Source: Serratia ficaria (GTDB taxonomy: Bacteria; Pseudomonadota; Gammaproteobacteria; Enterobacterales; Enterobacteriaceae). Taken from it: a DNA stretch of 64,000 bases. The notes beneath the pieces are model-generated. The model had not been told where the DNA came from. It searched no databases and saw only the letters and a list, made by a program, of their open reading frames with translations. The stretch spans positions 4,340,001 to 4,404,000 of the forward strand of contig NZ_LT906479.1 of NCBI RefSeq assembly GCF_900187015.1, written 5' to 3'. Of this stretch, positions 18,658 through 27,922 are shown piece by piece (positions within the stretch are counted from its first letter, which is position 1; each line of letters begins with the position of its first letter). Made by a program: the position numbers and the translations under genes.

Positions 18658-20016
18658 CTACAGCATCACCCGCGCAATAAATCCCCCTTCAGGACGATTG
18701 GCGAAGTTGACGCGCAGAGCGTGCAGCCCGGCGATGCGCTGAACAATCGATAATCCCAGACCGCTGCCGGTTTGTTCCTGGCCCGGCGGCCGATAAAAAC
18801 GCTCCCCCAGCCGCGCCAAATGCTCCGCCGTGACCCCCGGCCCATCATCCTCGACCGTCAGCGACCTTTCGCCAAGCGTGACCCTGACCGTGCCGCCCGC
18901 AGCGGCGTAACGCACCGCGTTGTCCACCAGGTTGCGCACCAGCAACGACAGCAGCAGCGGCTGCCCCTGGCGCGGCCTGGGCGCGCCCTGCTGCTCATAG
19001 CGCAACGTCACGCCCGCCGCGTGGGCCTGCCGGTCCAGGTCGGCCAGCGTCATCGGCACCAGCCTATTCCAGTCTACCGGTTCCAGCGCGTCCAGATCCG
19101 ACAGCGAATCCAGCCGCGACAGCGTCAGCAGTTGATCCACCAAGCGCGTCGCGCGATCGATGCCGAGCGTCAGGTTATCCAGCGCATGTTCGCGCATCTG
19201 CGCATCGTCGCCGGCCAGCTGCACCACCTCGGTTTGCACCCGCAGCGCCGCCAAAGGGCTGCGCAGCTCATGGGCGGCATCGGAGGTAAAGCGCCGCTCG
19301 CGCACCAGCAGCGCGTTGATGCGGCTGAACAGCGCGTTGAGCGCATCCACCAGCGGCCGCACTTCGGCGGGCACCTGCCGCGCATCCAGCGGCGTGGCGT
19401 CGTCCGGCGCGCGCTTGCGCAACCCCGCCGCCACCGCGCGCAGCGGCCGCAGCTCGCGGCCGACCATCAAGGCAATCAGCAGCATCAGCACCGGCAGCGT
19501 CACCAGCCAGGGCACCAGCTGGCCCGTCACCATCCCCAGCGCCATATCGCGCCGGTAATCCCACTCCTGCCCGACCACGATGCGGTAGCGGCCGTCAGGG
19601 CTGGTCAGCCACAGCAGCCGCCAGCTGTCGTCATCGCCTTTGCGCTCGCCGTCGGCAAACCCTTCGCGCGCGCCGTCGAAACGAAAGTCGGCGCCGTTCT
19701 CGCCGTCGTTCAGCAACATTCTGCCGGCGCGGTCGAAGATGGCGAAGGCCAACGCGTCGTCGTCCTGCTCGCCGCGCTTGCCGTGGTGCACCAACCTTTT
19801 GGTTTTCGGCAGGCTGCGCGCGTTCTCGTCGGCCAGCAGGTCGCCGAGATTGGCAGTCGCCAGCCGCTTGGCGAACAGCATCTGTTGCGTATCGAACACT
19901 TCATTGACGTTGTCGCGCGTCATCATCCACGCCACCAGGCTGGCGGAACACCAGGTCAGCAACGCCAGCAGGCTGAAGATCAGGATCAGGCGCAGACGCA
20001 GGCTGAGACGCTTCAC
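18658..20016 (-). CDS. qseC: Sensor histidine kinase QseC
   Basis: This inner-membrane kinase is best matched to QseC, reported in E. coli to respond to autoinducer-3 and adrenaline-type signals. The 452 residues have a first membrane helix ([21 protein letters not shown] near 10), a periplasmic sensor part with [18 protein letters not shown] and [19 protein letters not shown], and a second helix near 168. The H-box is [19 protein letters not shown] (phosphorylated His), followed by N-box NLVDNAVRY and G-box DDGPGV and [16 protein letters not shown]. The start overlaps the qseB stop. In E. coli the pair lies elsewhere (near ygiW/parC); here it is between folK and panB. Confidence 0.92.
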   Translation of the reverse strand: MKRLSLRLRLILIFSLLALLTWCSASLVAWMMTRDNVNEVFDTQQMLFAKRLATANLGDLLADENARSLPKTKRLVHHGKRGEQDDDALAFAIFDRAGRMLLNDGENGADFRFDGAREGFADGERKGDDDSWRLLWLTSPDGRYRIVVGQEWDYRRDMALGMVTGQLVPWLVTLPVLMLLIALMVGRELRPLRAVAAGLRKRAPDDATPLDARQVPAEVRPLVDALNALFSRINALLVRERRFTSDAAHELRSPLAALRVQTEVVQLAGDDAQMREHALDNLTLGIDRATRLVDQLLTLSRLDSLSDLDALEPVDWNRLVPMTLADLDRQAHAAGVTLRYEQQGAPRPRQGQPLLLSLLVRNLVDNAVRYAAAGGTVRVTLGERSLTVEDDGPGVTAEHLARLGERFYRPPGQEQTGSGLGLSIVQRIAGLHALRVNFANRPEGGFIARVML

Positions 20017-20675
20017 GGCGCGTCCCCCAGCGTATACCCCACGCCGTGAATGGTGCGGATGAAGCCGTTGCCCAGTTTGCGCCGCAGGTGATGAATATGC
20101 ACCTCCACCGCGTTGCTGCTCACCTCGTCGTCCCAGTTGTACAGCTTTTCCTGGATCAGCGGCCGCGCCAGCACCCGGCCTTTGTTATGCAGGAACAGCT
20201 CCAGAACCGCCAGCTCCCGCGGCGTGAGCGTCACCGGTTCGCCGTTGCGGCTCACGCTGCGGGTGGCGGCGTCAAACACCACGCCGCCGTGCACCAGCTG
20301 CGGCTGCAGTTGGCCGTGGCGACGGCGGATCAGCGCCTGCAGGCGCGCCGCGACCTCCGCCAGCGCGAACGGCTTGCACAGGTAGTCGTCGGCGCCGCTT
20401 TGCAGGCCGCTGACCCGCTGCTCCAGCGCGTCGCGGGCGGTGAGGATCAGCACCGGCACGTCGTGCCCGGCCTGCCGCCACTGGCGCAGCAGGTCCAGAC
20501 CGTCGAGGCCCGGCAGGCTGAGATCGAGGATCACCGCATCATAAGGCGCGCTTTCCAGCGCGTTTTTGCCGACCAGCCCATCGGTAAACCAATCGAGATT
20601 GAAGCCCAGCTTGGTCAGCCCGGCCTTGATGCCGTCGCCAATTAATTTGTCATCTTCTATCAGCAGAATTCGCAT
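20013..20675 (-). CDS. qseB: Response regulator QseB
   Basis: An OmpR/PhoB-type response regulator of 220 residues. The receiver has acidic residues ED at 7-9, the phosphorylation site Asp51 in VILDLSLPG, and Lys101 in YLCKPF. The C-terminal winged helix carries [13 protein letters not shown] and [17 protein letters not shown]. The pair QseB/QseC is encoded in one unit with a four-base overlap. A direct repeat of CTTAAG lies 45-61 bases upstream and is a plausible autoregulatory site, since QseB and the related PmrA recognise TTAA-type half sites. Confidence 0.93.
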   Translation of the reverse strand: MRILLIEDDKLIGDGIKAGLTKLGFNLDWFTDGLVGKNALESAPYDAVILDLSLPGLDGLDLLRQWRQAGHDVPVLILTARDALEQRVSGLQSGADDYLCKPFALAEVAARLQALIRRRHGQLQPQLVHGGVVFDAATRSVSRNGEPVTLTPRELAVLELFLHNKGRVLARPLIQEKLYNWDDEVSSNAVEVHIHHLRRKLGNGFIRTIHGVGYTLGDAP

Positions 20676-20719
20676 GTGCGTCCTTTTTTAGCCATTGCCG
20701 TCTATTACAGCATAAGGTT

Positions 20720-20736
20720 CTTAAGAACCTCTTAAG
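20720..20736. promoter_or_regulatory. CTTAAG-N5-CTTAAG direct repeat upstream of qseB
   Basis: Two perfect CTTAAG hexamers are separated by AACCT, which is exactly the layout of the PmrA box. It lies in the qseB-panB divergent gap, nearer qseB. Because QseB and PmrA are close relatives, the likely use is QseB autoregulation, possibly with cross-binding by PmrA. Function is inferred. Confidence 0.6.
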
Positions 20737-20844
20737 CATGATGATCTGCGCTACCCACCCCGATAGGGTTACAGTAGAATGACAGCACTTTTTTGCAGCC
20801 AGAGCCCTGCGCGCGCCGCGCGGCCCTATTCAGGAGACGTAGTG

Positions 20845-21639
20845 ATGAAACCCACCACCGTGACCCATTTGCGCCAGTGGAAACAGGAGCAACGCAAGTT
20901 TGCTACCCTTACCGCCTACGATGCCAGCTTTGCCAAACTGTTTGAAGAGCAAGGCATCAAAGTCCTGTTGGTGGGCGATTCGCTGGGCATGACGCTGCAG
21001 GGCCACGACTCCACGCTGCCGGTCACCGTCGCCGACGTGGCCTACCATACCCGCGCCGTGCGCCGCGGCGCGCCGGCCTGCCTGCTGCTGGCCGACCTGC
21101 CGTTCATGAGTTACGCCACCCCGGAACAGAGCTTCACCAACGCCGCCGAGCTGATGCGCGCCGGCGCCAACATGGTGAAGCTGGAAGGCGGCAGTTGGCT
21201 GTGCGACACGGTGAAAATGCTCGCCGAACGCGCCGTGCCGGTATGCGGCCACCTGGGCCTGACGCCGCAGTCGGTCAACCTGTTCGGCGGCTACAAGGTA
21301 CAGGGCCGCGATGAGCTGGCCGCCAAGCAGCTGTTGGAAGATGCGCAAAATCTGGAACTGGCCGGCATTCAGCTGCTGGTGCTGGAGTGCGTGCCGACCG
21401 AGCTGGCGCGCCAAATCACCGAAGCGCTGTCCATTCCGGTCATCGGCATCGGCGCAGGCAACGGCACCGACGGCCAAATCCTGGTGATGCACGACGCCTT
21501 CGGTGTGACCGGCGGCCATACGCCGAAATTCGCCAAAAACTTCCTGGCGCAGAGCGGCGATATCCGTACGGCGGTGCAGCAATACATTCAGGAAGTCGAA
21601 CAGGGCCTCTATCCGGCGGAAGAACACTCTTTTAATTAA
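20845..21639 (+). CDS. panB: 3-methyl-2-oxobutanoate hydroxymethyltransferase
   Basis: PanB makes ketopantoate from 2-oxoisovalerate and 5,10-methylene-tetrahydrofolate, the first step toward pantothenate and CoA. The 264 residues match E. coli. Conserved parts are [17 protein letters not shown] near 25, [21 protein letters not shown] near 40 and [10 protein letters not shown] near 136. The ATG at 20845 has AGGAGA eight bases upstream. It is followed by panC after 23 bases and then panD, an operon-like order, although a repeat element separates panC from panD. Confidence 0.97.
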   Translation: MKPTTVTHLRQWKQEQRKFATLTAYDASFAKLFEEQGIKVLLVGDSLGMTLQGHDSTLPVTVADVAYHTRAVRRGAPACLLLADLPFMSYATPEQSFTNAAELMRAGANMVKLEGGSWLCDTVKMLAERAVPVCGHLGLTPQSVNLFGGYKVQGRDELAAKQLLEDAQNLELAGIQLLVLECVPTELARQITEALSIPVIGIGAGNGTDGQILVMHDAFGVTGGHTPKFAKNFLAQSGDIRTAVQQYIQEVEQGLYPAEEHSFN

Positions 21640-21662
21640 GCGATGGTTCCAGGAGTCACCTA

Positions 21663-22517
21663 ATGATTATTATCGAAACCCTGCCGCTGCTGCGCCAGCA
21701 AATCCGCCGCTGGCGCCAGGACGGCAAGCGCATCGCGCTGGTGCCGACCATGGGCAACCTGCACGACGGCCACATGACGCTGGTCGATGAAGCGCGCGCC
21801 CGCGCCGATATCGTGGTGGTGAGCATTTTCGTCAACCCGATGCAGTTCGAGCGCCCGGACGATCTGGCGCGCTATCCGCGCACCCTGCAGGAGGACAGCG
21901 AGAAGCTGACCCGCCGCGGGGTGGATCTGGTGTTCGCGCCGGCGCCGGCCGATGTCTATCCGCAGGGGCTGGAGCAGCAAACCTACGTGGACGTGCCGGG
22001 TATCTCTACCATGCTGGAGGGCGCCAGCCGCCCGGGCCATTTCCGCGGCGTCGCCACTATCGTCAGCAAGCTGTTCAACCTGGTGCAGCCGGATCTGGCC
22101 TGCTTCGGCGAGAAGGATTATCAGCAGCTGGCGCTGATCCGCAAGATGGTGGCGGACATGGGTTACGATATCGACATCGTCGGCGTGCCGACGGTGCGCG
22201 CCAAAGACGGCCTGGCGCTCAGCTCGCGCAACGGCTACCTGACCGCCGAGGAGCGTAAAATCGCCCCTCGGCTCAGCAAGATGATGAATGCGCTGGCGCA
22301 ACGGCTGGCCGGCGGCGAGCGGCATACCGATGAGCTGCTGGAGCAAACCGCCGAGCAGCTGCGCGCCGCCGGCTTTACCCCGGACGAACTGTTTATCCGC
22401 GACGCCGACAGCCTGCAGCCGCTGACGGTCGAGAGCCGTCGCGCCGTGGTGTTGATGGCCGCCTGGCTGGGCAAGGCGCGCCTGATCGACAATCAGCAGG
22501 TCGACCTGACGCCGTAG
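21663..22517 (+). CDS. panC: Pantothenate synthetase (pantoate-beta-alanine ligase)
   Basis: PanC joins pantoate and beta-alanine using ATP. The 284 residues show [15 protein letters not shown] near 28 (HIGH-type nucleotide site), FVNPMQF near 59, and [13 protein letters not shown] near 150. ALSSRNGYL near 180 is the KMSKS-equivalent loop. It starts with CAGGAGTCACCTA before the ATG. It follows panB closely and shares its pathway with panD downstream. Confidence 0.97.
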   Translation: MIIIETLPLLRQQIRRWRQDGKRIALVPTMGNLHDGHMTLVDEARARADIVVVSIFVNPMQFERPDDLARYPRTLQEDSEKLTRRGVDLVFAPAPADVYPQGLEQQTYVDVPGISTMLEGASRPGHFRGVATIVSKLFNLVQPDLACFGEKDYQQLALIRKMVADMGYDIDIVGVPTVRAKDGLALSSRNGYLTAEERKIAPRLSKMMNALAQRLAGGERHTDELLEQTAEQLRAAGFTPDELFIRDADSLQPLTVESRRAVVLMAAWLGKARLIDNQQVDLTP

Positions 22518-22572
22518 GTTTTTGCATATTTGGTACCGTTATTACCGGGAAAGTAATAAAAAATCTGCCCAA

Positions 22573-22664
22573 TGGATTTCGAGTTGCAGCCAGGCGGCAA
22601 GCGCCGGCCCGAAGGGCGAGCCTAAGCAGCCAACAAGGCTGCAGCTTGAAAGACGAAGGGGATA
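22573..22664 (+). repeat. Intergenic repeat element, copy C (panC-panD)
   Basis: A shorter element of about 90 bases with the ends of the same family: left end TTTCGAGTTGCAGCCAGGCGGCAAG, right end AAGGCTGCAGCTTGAAAGACGAAGGG. It lacks the AGCTTACT...AGTGATTCGGG core found in copies A and B, so it may be a deleted or minimal form. It interrupts the pan gene series and could form a long hairpin in the transcript between panC and panD. Confidence 0.65.
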
Positions 22665-22711
22665 AACGCCACCTCAAGCCTGTAAAGGCCGATACTCAGT
22701 TAGGTAAAGCT

Positions 22712-23092
22712 ATGATACGTACTATGCTGCAAGGCAAGCTGCATCGGGTGAAAGTGACTCAGGCTGACTTGCATTACGAAGGGTCCTGCGCCATCGACCA
22801 GGATTTTCTGGAGGCCGCCGGCATTCTGGAATATGAAGCGATCGATATTTATAACGTCGATAACGGTCAGCGTTTCTCTACCTACGCCATCGCCGCCGAG
22901 CGCGGTTCGCGCATCATTTCGGTCAACGGTGCGGCGGCGCGCTGCGCCTGCGTGGGCGACAAGTTGATCATCTGCTCTTACGTGCAGATGACCGACGCCG
23001 ACGCCCGCCAGCACCATCCCAAAGTCGCCTACTTCGAAGGCGACAACAACCTGCAGCGCAAGGCGAAAGCCGTGCCGGTTCAGGTGGCCTGA
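22712..23092 (+). CDS. panD: Aspartate 1-decarboxylase
   Basis: PanD makes beta-alanine from aspartate for pantothenate. It is a self-cleaving pyruvoyl enzyme: the cut falls between Gly24 and Ser25 in [10 protein letters not shown], and Ser25 becomes the pyruvoyl group. The 126 residues end in [20 protein letters not shown] as in E. coli. The ATG at 22712 gives the conserved [16 protein letters not shown] longer upstream extension would run into the repeat element and is rejected. In E. coli maturation needs PanM (PanZ), not found here. Confidence 0.97.
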   Translation: MIRTMLQGKLHRVKVTQADLHYEGSCAIDQDFLEAAGILEYEAIDIYNVDNGQRFSTYAIAAERGSRIISVNGAAARCACVGDKLIICSYVQMTDADARQHHPKVAYFEGDNNLQRKAKAVPVQVA

Positions 23093-23101
23093 TAGTCAAA
23101 A

Positions 23102-23120
23102 CGGGCGCATCGCGCGCCCG
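23102..23120 (+). terminator. Hairpin after panD, probable weak terminator
   Basis: CGGGCGC pairs with GCGCCCG around a five-base loop about ten bases after the panD stop. It is preceded by AAAA but followed by TCATCCCC rather than a T run, so termination efficiency is doubtful. Confidence 0.4.
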
Positions 23121-23129
23121 TCATCCCCT

Positions 23130-23245
23130 AGTTCGAGTGGCATCGCGGCGGTAAGGGTGCGAGGCCCGATGAGCTTACTGAAGCAAGTGATTCGGGTGAG
23201 CAAGCGTAGCCGACAAAGATGCAGCTTGAAGTATGACGAGTATTA
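23130..23245 (+). repeat. Intergenic repeat element, copy B (panD-yadE)
   Basis: About 116 bases closely resembling copy A at 15446-15564: CCCGATGAGCTTACT, AAGTGATTCGGGTGAGCA, AGCCGACAAAGATGCAG and CTTGAAGTATGACGAGTAT are shared in the same order. It lies between the convergent panD and polysaccharide deacetylase genes, and its right end reaches the deacetylase stop codon. Confidence 0.75.
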
Positions 23246-24523
23246 CTGCACCACCACCGTGCCCGGCTTGTTGGCGATCCGATCCGCCATGGTCTGGATG
23301 GAGTCGGTGCGCAGAATATACAGCCGCTTCAGCGTATAGGGGTTATCCCCCGGCTTCACCTTGCCCTGCACCGTGGTCACCGCCAGATGGAAACCGGCGT
23401 CTTGCGCCGCCTGGATCGCGCGCTGGTTGTAGCCGCCGAACGGATAGGACACATACAGCACGTGCGGGTTGAACTGCGACAGCGCGCGGCGCGAACGCTC
23501 GAAATCAAACTCGATATTGTGCAGCGAGCGGCTCAGCAGGATCGGCTGGCGGTTGCCGTCGGTGCGATGCAGGAAATGGGTGTGCGACTGCACGTCGAAC
23601 ACGTCCTGGATCTGCTTGAGCTCCGCCACGCTCATAAACTGCAGCGAATCCGGGTTCCACTTCTGCGGATGGCGTTTGATGCGCGACGAGATGATAAACG
23701 CCGTGGCGCGGAAGCCGTAGTCTTTCAACACCGGGTAAGCGTAGCGATACACCGATTTCAAGCCGTCGTCGAACGTCAGCACCACCGCCTTGCCCGGCAG
23801 GTTGATCTGGTTCTTTAGATAGGCTTCCAGCTGATACAGCGAAATGGTGTCATAACCCGCCTGCTTCAGAAAGGTCATCTGGTTGCTGAACGCCACGTCC
23901 GAGGTGGTGGTCGAGGTGTGGCGGAAGCGCTTGTTCTCTTCGTTTTTCAGCAGATGATGGTAGGTCAGCACCGGGATGCCGTTGTCTATCTCGCAGTCCA
24001 GATCGCTGACGTAGCCCAGCCGATCGCCGATGTTGATCTCATACCAGGTATTGTTCAGCCGATCTTTCAGCTTGCCGATGATCGGATAGCGCAGGTTTTC
24101 CTCGAGCGTGCCGAACACCTCGCTCTCGTTATCCGCCGCGGTGTAGACGTTGATCGCCTTTTGAGTGATCAGGTTCTGATTGGTCAGCGGCTTGTTCAGC
24201 TCGCCGAGGGCGTCCTCAACCTTGCGTGATTTTCTCCGTTCGCGCACGTCGTCTTTATCGATAAAACCGGTGCCGTGGCCGAACTTGAACTCGAAATATT
24301 CCGCATCCGCCGGGAACACCTGGATCAGTTGCCCGCGCTTCACTTCCCCGACCGGGATCACATGCTCGCCAATCAGCGAATAAACTTCGCTGTCGCGCTG
24401 CGCTTCCATGTATTCAGATTGAACAGCGCTGTCTTCCGACAGCAGATTCGCCAGGCTCGCCGGAGAGGCCAGCGCCATTAGGGTGCCGAGTAGCCCAGCC
24501 GCTATCTTGTGTTGAGGCCGCAT
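23243..24523 (-). CDS. yadE: Secreted polysaccharide deacetylase, YadE-like
   Basis: A 426-residue exported protein in the position of E. coli yadE. From ATG 24523 it begins with a signal peptide ([22 protein letters not shown]). The first half holds SH3-like segments ([20 protein letters not shown] near 40 and [20 protein letters not shown] near 125, with [14 protein letters not shown]). The NodB polysaccharide deacetylase domain follows, with [20 protein letters not shown] near 245 and SYPFGGYN near 380. DVQSHTHFL holds the metal-binding histidines. The substrate is unknown; a cell-wall or surface N-acetylated glycan is likely. The upstream extension to 24589 destroys the signal peptide and is rejected. 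Confidence 0.85.
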   Translation of the reverse strand: MRPQHKIAAGLLGTLMALASPASLANLLSEDSAVQSEYMEAQRDSEVYSLIGEHVIPVGEVKRGQLIQVFPADAEYFEFKFGHGTGFIDKDDVRERRKSRKVEDALGELNKPLTNQNLITQKAINVYTAADNESEVFGTLEENLRYPIIGKLKDRLNNTWYEINIGDRLGYVSDLDCEIDNGIPVLTYHHLLKNEENKRFRHTSTTTSDVAFSNQMTFLKQAGYDTISLYQLEAYLKNQINLPGKAVVLTFDDGLKSVYRYAYPVLKDYGFRATAFIISSRIKRHPQKWNPDSLQFMSVAELKQIQDVFDVQSHTHFLHRTDGNRQPILLSRSLHNIEFDFERSRRALSQFNPHVLYVSYPFGGYNQRAIQAAQDAGFHLAVTTVQGKVKPGDNPYTLKRLYILRTDSIQTMADRIANKPGTVVVQ

Positions 24524-24674
24524 GATTATGTTCTGCTTACGAGTGCGTAATAACAAAGGTGGAGAAAATGTGGAGCGCCAGCATAGCACGATTTGAACAG
24601 CGGGGAGAAAGGGGTTATTTGAGCAATTCTAGTGATTTATGCCCGGGGCAGACATGACGTCTGCGCCAAATCAA

Positions 24675-24704
24675 TAAAAGCGCCCCGCTGCCGATGCGGG
24701 GCGC
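24675..24704 (-). terminator. Rho-independent terminator after yadGH
   Basis: On the minus strand GCGCCCCGC pairs with GCGGGGCGC and is followed by TTTTATT, just after the yadH stop. It separates the transporter pair from the deacetylase gene downstream. Confidence 0.88.
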
Positions 24705-24711
24705 GCTACGA

Positions 24712-25482
24712 TCAGCTGCGCAGGCCGCGGCCACGCTCAATCAGGTACCAGGACAGCAGATAGAACACCGCGATAAACGCCACCAGCACCGCCATGGTGA
24801 ACGCCAGCGGCACGTCGCTGATGCCGAGGAAGCCGTAGCGGAATCCGCTGATCATATAGACGATCGGGTTCAGCTTGGAGACCGCCTGCCAGAACGGCGG
24901 CAGCAGCGTCAGCGAGTAGAACACCCCGCCCAGATAGGTCAGCGGCGTCAGCACGAAGGTCGGGATCAGGCTGATGTCGTCGAAGGTGGTGGCGAACACC
25001 GCGTTGATCAGCCCCGCCAGCGAGAACAGGATCGCCGTCAGCAGCAGCGTCAGCGCGATCACCCACCAGGCGTGCACCTGCAGCGGCACGAAGAACAGCG
25101 AGATGACGGTGACCAGCACGCCGACGCAGATACCGCGCGCCACCCCGCCGCCGACATAGCCGGCGATCACCACGTGGGTCGGCACCGGCGCCACCAGCAG
25201 CTCTTCAATATTGCGCTGGAACTTGGCGCTGAAGAACGACGAGGCGACGTTGGCGTACGAGTTGGTGATCACCGCCATCATGATCAGACCGGGCACGATA
25301 AACTGCATATAGCTGAAGCCGTGCATATCCCCGATGCGCGAACCGATCAGGTTGCCGAAGATAATGAAATACAGCGTCATGGTGATCACCGGCGGCACCA
25401 GGGTTTGGATCCAGATGCGCGCGAAGCGGTTGACCTCTTTGGCCCAGATGCTCTGCAAAGCCACCCAATACAAACGCGTCAT
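24712..25482 (-). CDS. yadH: ABC-2 type transporter permease YadH
   Basis: A 256-residue inner-membrane permease of the ABC-2 export family, paired with the ATPase YadG. It has about six hydrophobic segments (TMTLYFIIFGNLIG, IVPGLIMMAVITNSYANVAS, VIALTLLLTAILFSLAGLI, FVLTPLTYLGGVFYSLTLLP, the last being the ABC-2 signature region). The exported substrate is not known. The start at 25482 overlaps the yadG stop by four bases. Confidence 0.93.
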   Translation of the reverse strand: MTRLYWVALQSIWAKEVNRFARIWIQTLVPPVITMTLYFIIFGNLIGSRIGDMHGFSYMQFIVPGLIMMAVITNSYANVASSFFSAKFQRNIEELLVAPVPTHVVIAGYVGGGVARGICVGVLVTVISLFFVPLQVHAWWVIALTLLLTAILFSLAGLINAVFATTFDDISLIPTFVLTPLTYLGGVFYSLTLLPPFWQAVSKLNPIVYMISGFRYGFLGISDVPLAFTMAVLVAFIAVFYLLSWYLIERGRGLRS

Positions 25483-26402
25483 GCTTTTTCTCCATTGCCA
25501 TTAACCAGGGTGACGAACAGCTCTTCCAGCCGGTTTGCCTTGTTGCGCATGCTCAGCACCTGCACGCCCTGCGCGCTCAGTTGGGCGAACAGGCCGTTCA
25601 GCCCCTGCTCGCGCATCACTTCCACCTCCAGGGTGGAGGTGTCGGTCAGGCGGCTGTGGTAACCGTCCAGCTGCGGCAGCGGGCTTTTCGCCGCCAGATC
25701 GAGGATGAAGGTTTCCGACTTCAGCTTGGACAACAACCCTTTCATCGAGGTGTTTTCCACCAGCTCACCGTTCTGGATGATGCCGATATTGCGGCACAGC
25801 ATTTCCGCTTCCTCCAGATAGTGGGTGGTGAGAATGATGGTGGTGCCCTGGGCGTTCAGCTCCTTCAGGAAGCCCCACATCGAGCGACGCAGCTCGATAT
25901 CCACCCCGGCGGTGGGTTCATCGAGGATCAGCAGCTTCGGCTGATGCATCAGCGCCCGCGCGATCATCAGCCGACGCTTCATGCCGCCGGACAGCATGCG
26001 GGCGCGTTCGTTGCGCTTGCCCCACAGATCCAGCTGGGTGAGGTATTTTTCCGCGCGCGCCAGCGCTTCACGCCGCGTGACGCCGTAGTAACCCGCCTGG
26101 TTGACCACAATCTGCATCACGGTTTCGAACGGGTTGAAGTTGAACTCCTGCGGCACCAGCCCCAGCTGGCGCTTGGCGTTGACGATGTCTTTATCGATGT
26201 CATAGCCGAACACCCGCACGCTGCCGGCGGTTTTGTTGACCAGCGAACTGATGATGCCGATGGTGGTGGATTTTCCGGCGCCGTTTGGCCCCAGCAGGGC
26301 ATAGAAATCCCCCGCTTCGACGTTCAGGTCGATTCCGCGCAACGCCTTTACGCCACCGGCGTAAGTCTTGGTCAGCTGCGCTAATTCCAGTGCATAATTC
26401 AT
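25479..26402 (-). CDS. yadG: ABC transporter ATPase YadG
   Basis: A 307-residue ATPase of the DrrA/CcmA-like export class. Walker A is GPNGAGKSTT near residue 38, the signature LSGGMKRRLMIARAL near 140, Walker B LLILDEPTAGVD near 160, and the switch histidine TTHYLEEAE. The C-terminal 80 residues form the regulatory extension usual for this class. It forms a two-gene unit with yadH and is divergent from can across a 190-base gap, as in E. coli. Confidence 0.93.
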   Translation of the reverse strand: MNYALELAQLTKTYAGGVKALRGIDLNVEAGDFYALLGPNGAGKSTTIGIISSLVNKTAGSVRVFGYDIDKDIVNAKRQLGLVPQEFNFNPFETVMQIVVNQAGYYGVTRREALARAEKYLTQLDLWGKRNERARMLSGGMKRRLMIARALMHQPKLLILDEPTAGVDIELRRSMWGFLKELNAQGTTIILTTHYLEEAEMLCRNIGIIQNGELVENTSMKGLLSKLKSETFILDLAAKSPLPQLDGYHSRLTDTSTLEVEVMREQGLNGLFAQLSAQGVQVLSMRNKANRLEELFVTLVNGNGEKA

Positions 26403-26592
26403 ATGTAAAAGAGTACCTTATGACGATGAGTATGCCGTCGTGTCTTGTAATGAGGATGATTTTATCATCGGCGGCGTTTTCACTGAGTCGAATCCGTGCG
26501 GAAAAAAAAGCGTTACTGTTCCGATTTCCAAATTGTGACGCTTGCCCTATATTACCCCAACGCAATCTGTTCGTTACAGGTCAATAACCTCC

Positions 26593-27249
26593 ATGAAAGA
26601 AATCGAAAAGCTTATCGCCAATAACCAGGCCTGGTCGGCCAATATCAGCAAGGAAGACCCGGACTTTTTTGAACGTTTATCACAGGCGCAAAAGCCCCGC
26701 TTTTTATGGATAGGATGCTCTGACAGCCGCGTTCCCGCGGAACGCCTGACCGGCCTGGAGCCGGGTGAGCTGTTTGTCCACCGCAACGTGGCCAACCTGG
26801 TGATCCATACCGATCTTAACTGCCTGTCGGTAGTGCAGTATGCGGTGGATGTGCTGGAAGTCGAGCATATCATCATCTGCGGCCACCTGGGCTGCGGCGG
26901 CGTGGAAGCCGCGGTGGAAAACCCGGAGCTGGGGCTGATCAACAACTGGCTGCTGCACATCCGCGACCTGTGGTACAAACACAGTTCGCTGCTGGGTGAG
27001 CTGGAGCCGGAACAGCGCCTCGACGTGCTGTGCGAAATCAACGTCATTGAACAGGTGTATAACCTGGGTCATTCCACCATCATGCAGTCCGCCTGGAAAC
27101 GCGGGCAAAAAGTGATGATCCACGGTTGGGTATACGGCATTCAGGACGGCCGCCTGCGCGATCTGGACGTGACCGCCACCAGCCGCGAGAGCCTGGAGAT
27201 GGGCTACCGCAAGGCGATAGCCACGCTGCAGCAGGATAAAGGCCTCTAA
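26593..27249 (+). CDS. can: Beta-class carbonic anhydrase
   Basis: This cytoplasmic zinc enzyme interconverts CO2 and bicarbonate, needed for growth in air. The 218 residues have zinc ligands Cys42, Asp44, His98 and Cys101 (GCSDSR and CGHLGCGG), numbered as in E. coli Can. The ATG at 26593 begins the conserved [11 protein letters not shown]; an upstream in-frame start at 26542 is not conserved. It converges on hpt across a 37-base gap containing a strong hairpin. Confidence 0.97.
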   Translation: MKEIEKLIANNQAWSANISKEDPDFFERLSQAQKPRFLWIGCSDSRVPAERLTGLEPGELFVHRNVANLVIHTDLNCLSVVQYAVDVLEVEHIIICGHLGCGGVEAAVENPELGLINNWLLHIRDLWYKHSSLLGELEPEQRLDVLCEINVIEQVYNLGHSTIMQSAWKRGQKVMIHGWVYGIQDGRLRDLDVTATSRESLEMGYRKAIATLQQDKGL

Positions 27250-27258
27250 CCCCGCAAT

Positions 27259-27278
27259 GGGCGCGGCGTGCCGCGCCC
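27259..27278. terminator. GC-rich hairpin between convergent can and hpt
   Basis: GGGCGCGGC pairs perfectly with GCCGCGCCC around a two-base loop. It can fold in transcripts from either strand. There is no T run, so it may act as a 3' end stabiliser or a weak bidirectional terminator. A near-identical hairpin lies between speD and yacL. Confidence 0.5.
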
Positions 27279-27286
27279 TCAGCAGA

Positions 27287-27823
27287 TTACTCGTCCAACA
27301 GCACCACTTTGCCGACGTACGGCAGATGGCGATAGCGCTGGGCGTAGTCAATGCCATAGCCGACCACGAATTCGTCCGGGATCGAGAAACCGACGTACTC
27401 CACCGGCACCTCCACTTCACGGCGCTCGGGTTTGTCCAACAGGGTGCAGATCGCCAGTGACTTCGGCCCGCGCAGCGCCAGAATTTCGCGCACTTTATTC
27501 AGCGTATTGCCGGAATCGATGATGTCTTCGACGATCAGCACGTCTTTGCCGCGGATGTCTTCATCCAGATCCTTGAGGATTTTAACGTCGCGGGTGGTGG
27601 ACATGCCGCTGCCGTAGCTGGAAGCGGTCATAAAGTCGACCTCATGCGGCACTTCGATAGTGCGGCACAGATCGGCCATGAACATGAAGGAGCCGCGCAG
27701 CAAGCCGACCAGCACCATGTCACTGCCGCTGTCGCGGTAATGTTCGGTGATCTGGCGGCCAAGTTCGGCGATACGGGTCTTAACTTCCTGCTCGGAAATC
27801 ATTACGTCTACAGTGTGTTTCAT
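27287..27823 (-). CDS. hpt: Hypoxanthine phosphoribosyltransferase
   Basis: This purine salvage enzyme makes IMP from hypoxanthine and PRPP. The 178 residues from ATG 27823 match E. coli Hpt in length. The PRPP-binding motif [14 protein letters not shown] lies near residue 97, the flexible loop [18 protein letters not shown] near 67, and [19 protein letters not shown] near 147. The frame is open further upstream but those residues are not conserved. In E. coli gcd lies between hpt and cueO; it is absent here. Confidence 0.97.
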   Translation of the reverse strand: MKHTVDVMISEQEVKTRIAELGRQITEHYRDSGSDMVLVGLLRGSFMFMADLCRTIEVPHEVDFMTASSYGSGMSTTRDVKILKDLDEDIRGKDVLIVEDIIDSGNTLNKVREILALRGPKSLAICTLLDKPERREVEVPVEYVGFSIPDEFVVGYGIDYAQRYRHLPYVGKVVLLDE

Positions 27824-27922
27824 AGTTTTCAGGTCAGTTGCCGGAAGAAAGGCGCAGAGTTTAGCATAGCCTGCCGCCGGTGGCGACGCGAGCGCGCCGC
27901 CACAAATCACCTGCGGGAAGGA

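Noticed and set aside
23157..23339. A short frame starting inside repeat copy B
   Set aside because: It is made of repeat sequence and the reverse of yadE; not a gene.
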